Shown piece after piece: positions 61,823-64,000 of a stretch of DNA of 64,000 nucleotides. Under the pieces are notes generated by a model. The model ran no database searches, was not told the DNA's origin, and saw nothing but the letters and a program-made list of their open reading frames with translations. The position numbers and the translations under genes were made by a program. The stretch is from RYN-230 sp963704995 (GTDB taxonomy: Bacteria; Actinomycetota; Actinomycetes; Streptosporangiales; Streptosporangiaceae): assembly GCA_963704995.1 (NCBI GenBank), contig CAVPIM010000020.1, forward strand, positions 54,640-118,639, in the 5' to 3' direction. Each line of letters begins with the position of its first letter. Position 1 is the stretch's first letter.

Positions 61823-62818
61823 CTAGTACCGCAGAATGTAGGTCCCGCCCGCTCCGGTGTTCTCGTCCCGGATGGTCACTGTGGCCCGGCCGTGGAGCAG
61901 CTGGATGCGCACGTAGACCGTGTCACCCGGCGCGGTGTCCAGGCTGATCCGCTGCTCGTTCGGCCGTTGCGGGACCATCCGCCACCACAAGTAGGGGCCA
62001 AAGTAGCCGCCCGTCGCCGAGCCCGCCTGGATGAGCGGGTCGGTACCCCGGCCGAGCCCGATGCCCGCCCACGAGGTCGCGGCGGCGGCCGGGGCATTCC
62101 TGGGCCGGGTGACCCGCCAGGTGCCGTAGACCACGGTCCGGGTGGCGGCGGTGGCCCGGTTGCTCCCGGGGCTGGGCCGCGGCGCGGTGGCGGGGGGCAC
62201 CAGGGTGGCGAGGACCGGGCTGGCGTCTCCCACGATCGACTGGGCCTGCGCGTCTCCCACGATCGACTGGGCCTGCGCGTCCCCCACAATCGACTGGGCC
62301 TGCACGTCGCCGACGATCGACTGCGGGTTCGCCGGCTTAGCGTCACCCACAATCGACTGCGAGATCGCCGGCTTAGCATCGCCGACAATCGACTGCGAGC
62401 CCGCCGGGTTAGCGTCCCCCACAATCGACTGCGAGCTGGCCGGGTGGACGTTCCCCGCGATGGACCGGGGGGCGCTGGAGGGGGTCACCGGGGCGAAGGC
62501 GCACGTTGTCTGGGTCGCCCGCACGCCCCCGGTCACGAAACTCCGCCAGGCGGCCAGCTCAGCCCGGCCCGTCGGCCGGAGCGGCAGGTCATTCGCGGCC
62601 AGCTGGGCCGGGGTCGCGGTGAGCGGGTCGAAGCCGGCGGGCAGCCGCACGGTCACGGCGGAGACGCCGCCTCCGCAGTTCGTCACCGCCCGGGCGCCAA
62701 TCGTGGATCCGGCCAGGGCGGGGGCCGCCAGGAAGACAGGTACGGCAGCCACCCCGGCGATCGCTAGGGGCCAGATTGGGCTGCGCACGATTGCACGCAT
62801 TAACCCGGCAGCGATCAT
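61823..62818 (-). CDS. Exported protein with QSIVGD repeats and an eqolisin-like (G1) half-domain
   Basis: Exported protein of 331 residues. A signal segment (about 10-35, IWPLAIAGVAAVPVFLAAPA) is followed by a region with two Cys, then seven copies of QSIVGD(A) in 8-11-residue steps (about 110-195), then a beta-rich C-terminal part. There, TSWAGIGLGRGTDPLIQAGS, YLWWRMVPQ and APGDTVYVRIQLL resemble peptidase family G1, including the likely catalytic Gln in LIQAG. The segment with the catalytic Glu (usually AEWIVE) is missing because the protein ends soon after. It is probably not a protease. ATG 62818 has GAGGAGG upstream. Confidence 0.6.
   Translation of the reverse strand: MIAAGLMRAIVRSPIWPLAIAGVAAVPVFLAAPALAGSTIGARAVTNCGGGVSAVTVRLPAGFDPLTATPAQLAANDLPLRPTGRAELAAWRSFVTGGVRATQTTCAFAPVTPSSAPRSIAGNVHPASSQSIVGDANPAGSQSIVGDAKPAISQSIVGDAKPANPQSIVGDVQAQSIVGDAQAQSIVGDAQAQSIVGDASPVLATLVPPATAPRPSPGSNRATAATRTVVYGTWRVTRPRNAPAAAATSWAGIGLGRGTDPLIQAGSATGGYFGPYLWWRMVPQRPNEQRISLDTAPGDTVYVRIQLLHGRATVTIRDENTGAGGTYILRY
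62215..62450. repeat. 27/33-bp in-frame repeats encoding QSIVGD units
   Basis: Seven units share CCCACRATCGACTG (plus-strand view). The first two or three are nearly identical 27-mers; the rest are about 33 bp with more drift, indicating recent expansion at the 3' side of the array. Confidence 0.8.
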
Positions 62819-63161
62819 CAGCGACCTCCTCGGGCCACACGAACTATGCCTTGGCGCGCGCCACCGGGACGCACGCTCGACTGCAGGGCGGGGGGCTGCC
62901 GTCAGGTCCGGTACGTGCAGCATAGCGAAGTAAAGTGGCGCCTGGCCTGCTGCTGGATCACTGCGATGACATGAACCATATGTCGGCGGTCTCAGGCCAG
63001 GAACTGGCCGCCAGCCCGGAGATCGGATGACTGGCCGCTGCACCTGCGCAGCTGAATCCGCCTTCCCGCACCCGCTGGCCAGCTAATTCTCCCTGTCCCT
63101 CGGCAAAGCTGGCGCATCCCGGAGTGCGGCCTGGGCATCCCCATCGGCTCATAACTCCTAG
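62819..63161. other. Gene-free interval of 343 bp
   Basis: This holds the ribosome site of the gene ending at 61823 and the space down to the regulator stop at 63162. Open frames here have no plausible protein composition. I see no RNA gene, strong hairpin or repeat. Confidence 0.6.
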
Positions 63162-63899
63162 TTAGGGGACTGAGGCCAGCCACTGCTGGACGCTGGCGAT
63201 GTGCACGGTGGACCAGGACCGGGCCACCACCGGATCGCGGGAGTCGAGCGCGTCCAGGATGGCCCGGTGCTCGGCGAGCGTCCGCTGGGTCGCCCCCGCC
63301 TGGGTGAGGCCCCGCCAGACCCGGGCCCGCGACGTCGGCCCGGACAGCGAGTCGAGCAGCGAGGTCAGCACGCTGTTCCCGGAGCAGGACGAGATCCGCC
63401 GGTGGAATTCCAGGTCGTTGGCGACCAGGTCCTCAACCCCGGGCTCGGGACCCAGCCGGTCCAGGAGTTCGCGGAGCCCGGCCACCTCGGCCGCCGAGAT
63501 CCGCTCCGCGGCCATCGCCGCGGCCTCCGGCTCCAGGATCCGCCGCACCTCGAGGAACTCGAGCACGGTCCCGTCCCGGTGGAAGTCCGCGATGAAGCTG
63601 AGCGCTTCGAGCAGCAGCGGTGGCTGCAGGCTGGTCACGTAGGTACCGTCGCCGCGCCGCACGTCCAGGATGTTCACCAGCGACAGTGCCTTGACCGCCT
63701 CGCGCAGCGAGCTGCGGGACAACCCGAGCTCGGCGGCCAGGTCCGCCTCCCGGGGCAAGCGGTCCCCGGCTCGCAGGGAGCCTGAGACGATCATGGATTT
63801 GATCTTCTCGATGGCCTCGTCCGTCAGCGCCACAGCCGTCCTCCGACCCGCCGCGCCCCCTGCCACGCTGCCCGGGCTCCACTCAGCCGACATCCGCAC
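63162..63899 (-). CDS. GntR-family regulator, FadR/FCD subfamily
   Basis: Regulator of 245 residues. The winged helix is at about 25-95 (SGSLRAGDRLPREADLAAEL, then LGLSRSSLREAVKALSLVNI). The FCD domain follows with metal/ligand candidates in NDLEFHRRIS and AEHRAILDALDSRD. It differs from the regulator at 15 kb in its DNA-contact residues, and none of the AAACTG-type operators occurs near it. Its target is probably a gene just beyond the window or itself. Confidence 0.88.
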   Translation of the reverse strand: MRMSAEWSPGSVAGGAAGRRTAVALTDEAIEKIKSMIVSGSLRAGDRLPREADLAAELGLSRSSLREAVKALSLVNILDVRRGDGTYVTSLQPPLLLEALSFIADFHRDGTVLEFLEVRRILEPEAAAMAAERISAAEVAGLRELLDRLGPEPGVEDLVANDLEFHRRISSCSGNSVLTSLLDSLSGPTSRARVWRGLTQAGATQRTLAEHRAILDALDSRDPVVARSWSTVHIASVQQWLASVP

Positions 63900-63910
63900 A
63901 CATCAGATGT
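63900..63910. promoter_or_regulatory. Candidate operator of the FadR-type regulator
   Basis: ACATCAGATGT, a perfect odd-centred palindrome, lies immediately upstream of the regulator start codon. Its size and position suit GntR autoregulation; there is one copy only. Confidence 0.4.
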
Positions 63911-64000
63911 CTACCGCCGAGTATCCCACAGGGCCAGGGCCGCAGCGCGCGAACTGCCTGGCCAGGGACATGTGGCGGCGGATGCAGCGGGCCGCGCGAT

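Overview
The window reads as a chromosomal segment of a high-GC actinomycete. The base composition is very GC-rich, GTG starts are common, gene junctions often overlap as ATGA or GTGA, and several transcripts look leaderless. Marker families agree: LytR-CpsA-Psr, DUF5941, PIN-PhoH, a SigG-like sigma factor with a SnoaL tail, and a LexA-type box of the TCGAAC-N4-GTTCG form. A Streptomyces/Streptosporangiales-like organism is likely, but the genus cannot be fixed from the sequence.

Layout. 0-11.5 kb holds mixed housekeeping and envelope genes: a cut-off MFS exporter, a fasciclin lipoprotein beside a membrane molybdenum-cofactor oxidoreductase, DUF1810, a second MFS protein, a PIG-L deacetylase, a TPR protein, an L,D-transpeptidase, DUF429, and a class II aldolase-like protein without its metal ligands. 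11.7-23.8 kb is the most coherent block, a catabolic island of meta-cleavage type. It has two type I extradiol dioxygenases, a C-C hydrolase, a YCII-like protein, a 3-hydroxyisobutyrate-dehydrogenase-like enzyme, a fumarylacetoacetate-hydrolase-family protein, an SRPBCC protein and a BBE-type FAD oxidase. A complete lower pathway follows on the minus strand: two 2-keto-4-pentenoate hydratase-family genes, 4-hydroxy-2-oxovalerate aldolase and acylating acetaldehyde dehydrogenase. A GntR/FCD regulator sits in the middle. Eight copies of a 16-bp operator close to AAACTGYATRCAGTTT lie in front of the transcription units and nowhere else that I found.

23.9-33.6 kb: a truncated methyltransferase remnant, a MerR regulator facing a small Cys-Cys protein across a MerR-type promoter with a 19-bp spacer, a DHFR-fold reductase, a DAO oxidase, an alpha/beta hydrolase, a methyltransferase, a GH3 lipoprotein, a histidine-kinase scrap, and an SDR behind an ECF sigma factor. 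33.6-40.3 kb: four secreted or membrane proteins of unknown role, including a 1071-residue wall hydrolase. 40.6-52.1 kb: an envelope-glycopolymer block with a polytopic membrane protein, LCP ligase, GT87 mannosyltransferase, DUF5941 protein, IspD/TarI cytidylyltransferase, class III aminotransferase, PhoH and UppS. 52.4-60.8 kb: an NlpC/P60 endopeptidase, a DUF255 thioredoxin-fold protein, and a zinc-uptake ABC operon ending in zur. The right end carries a BKACE-family enzyme, an eqolisin-like secreted protein with QSIVGD repeats, and a FadR-type regulator.

Two cross-window patterns matter. First, at least eight single-base frameshifts interrupt otherwise intact genes: seven in the lower-pathway genes at 20.6-22.1 kb and one in the ABC ATPase at 58.4 kb. 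They mostly fall in G/C runs, so uncorrected sequencing indels are the simplest reading. Second, short tandem repeats (13-30 bp) repeatedly begin at or contain stop codons.
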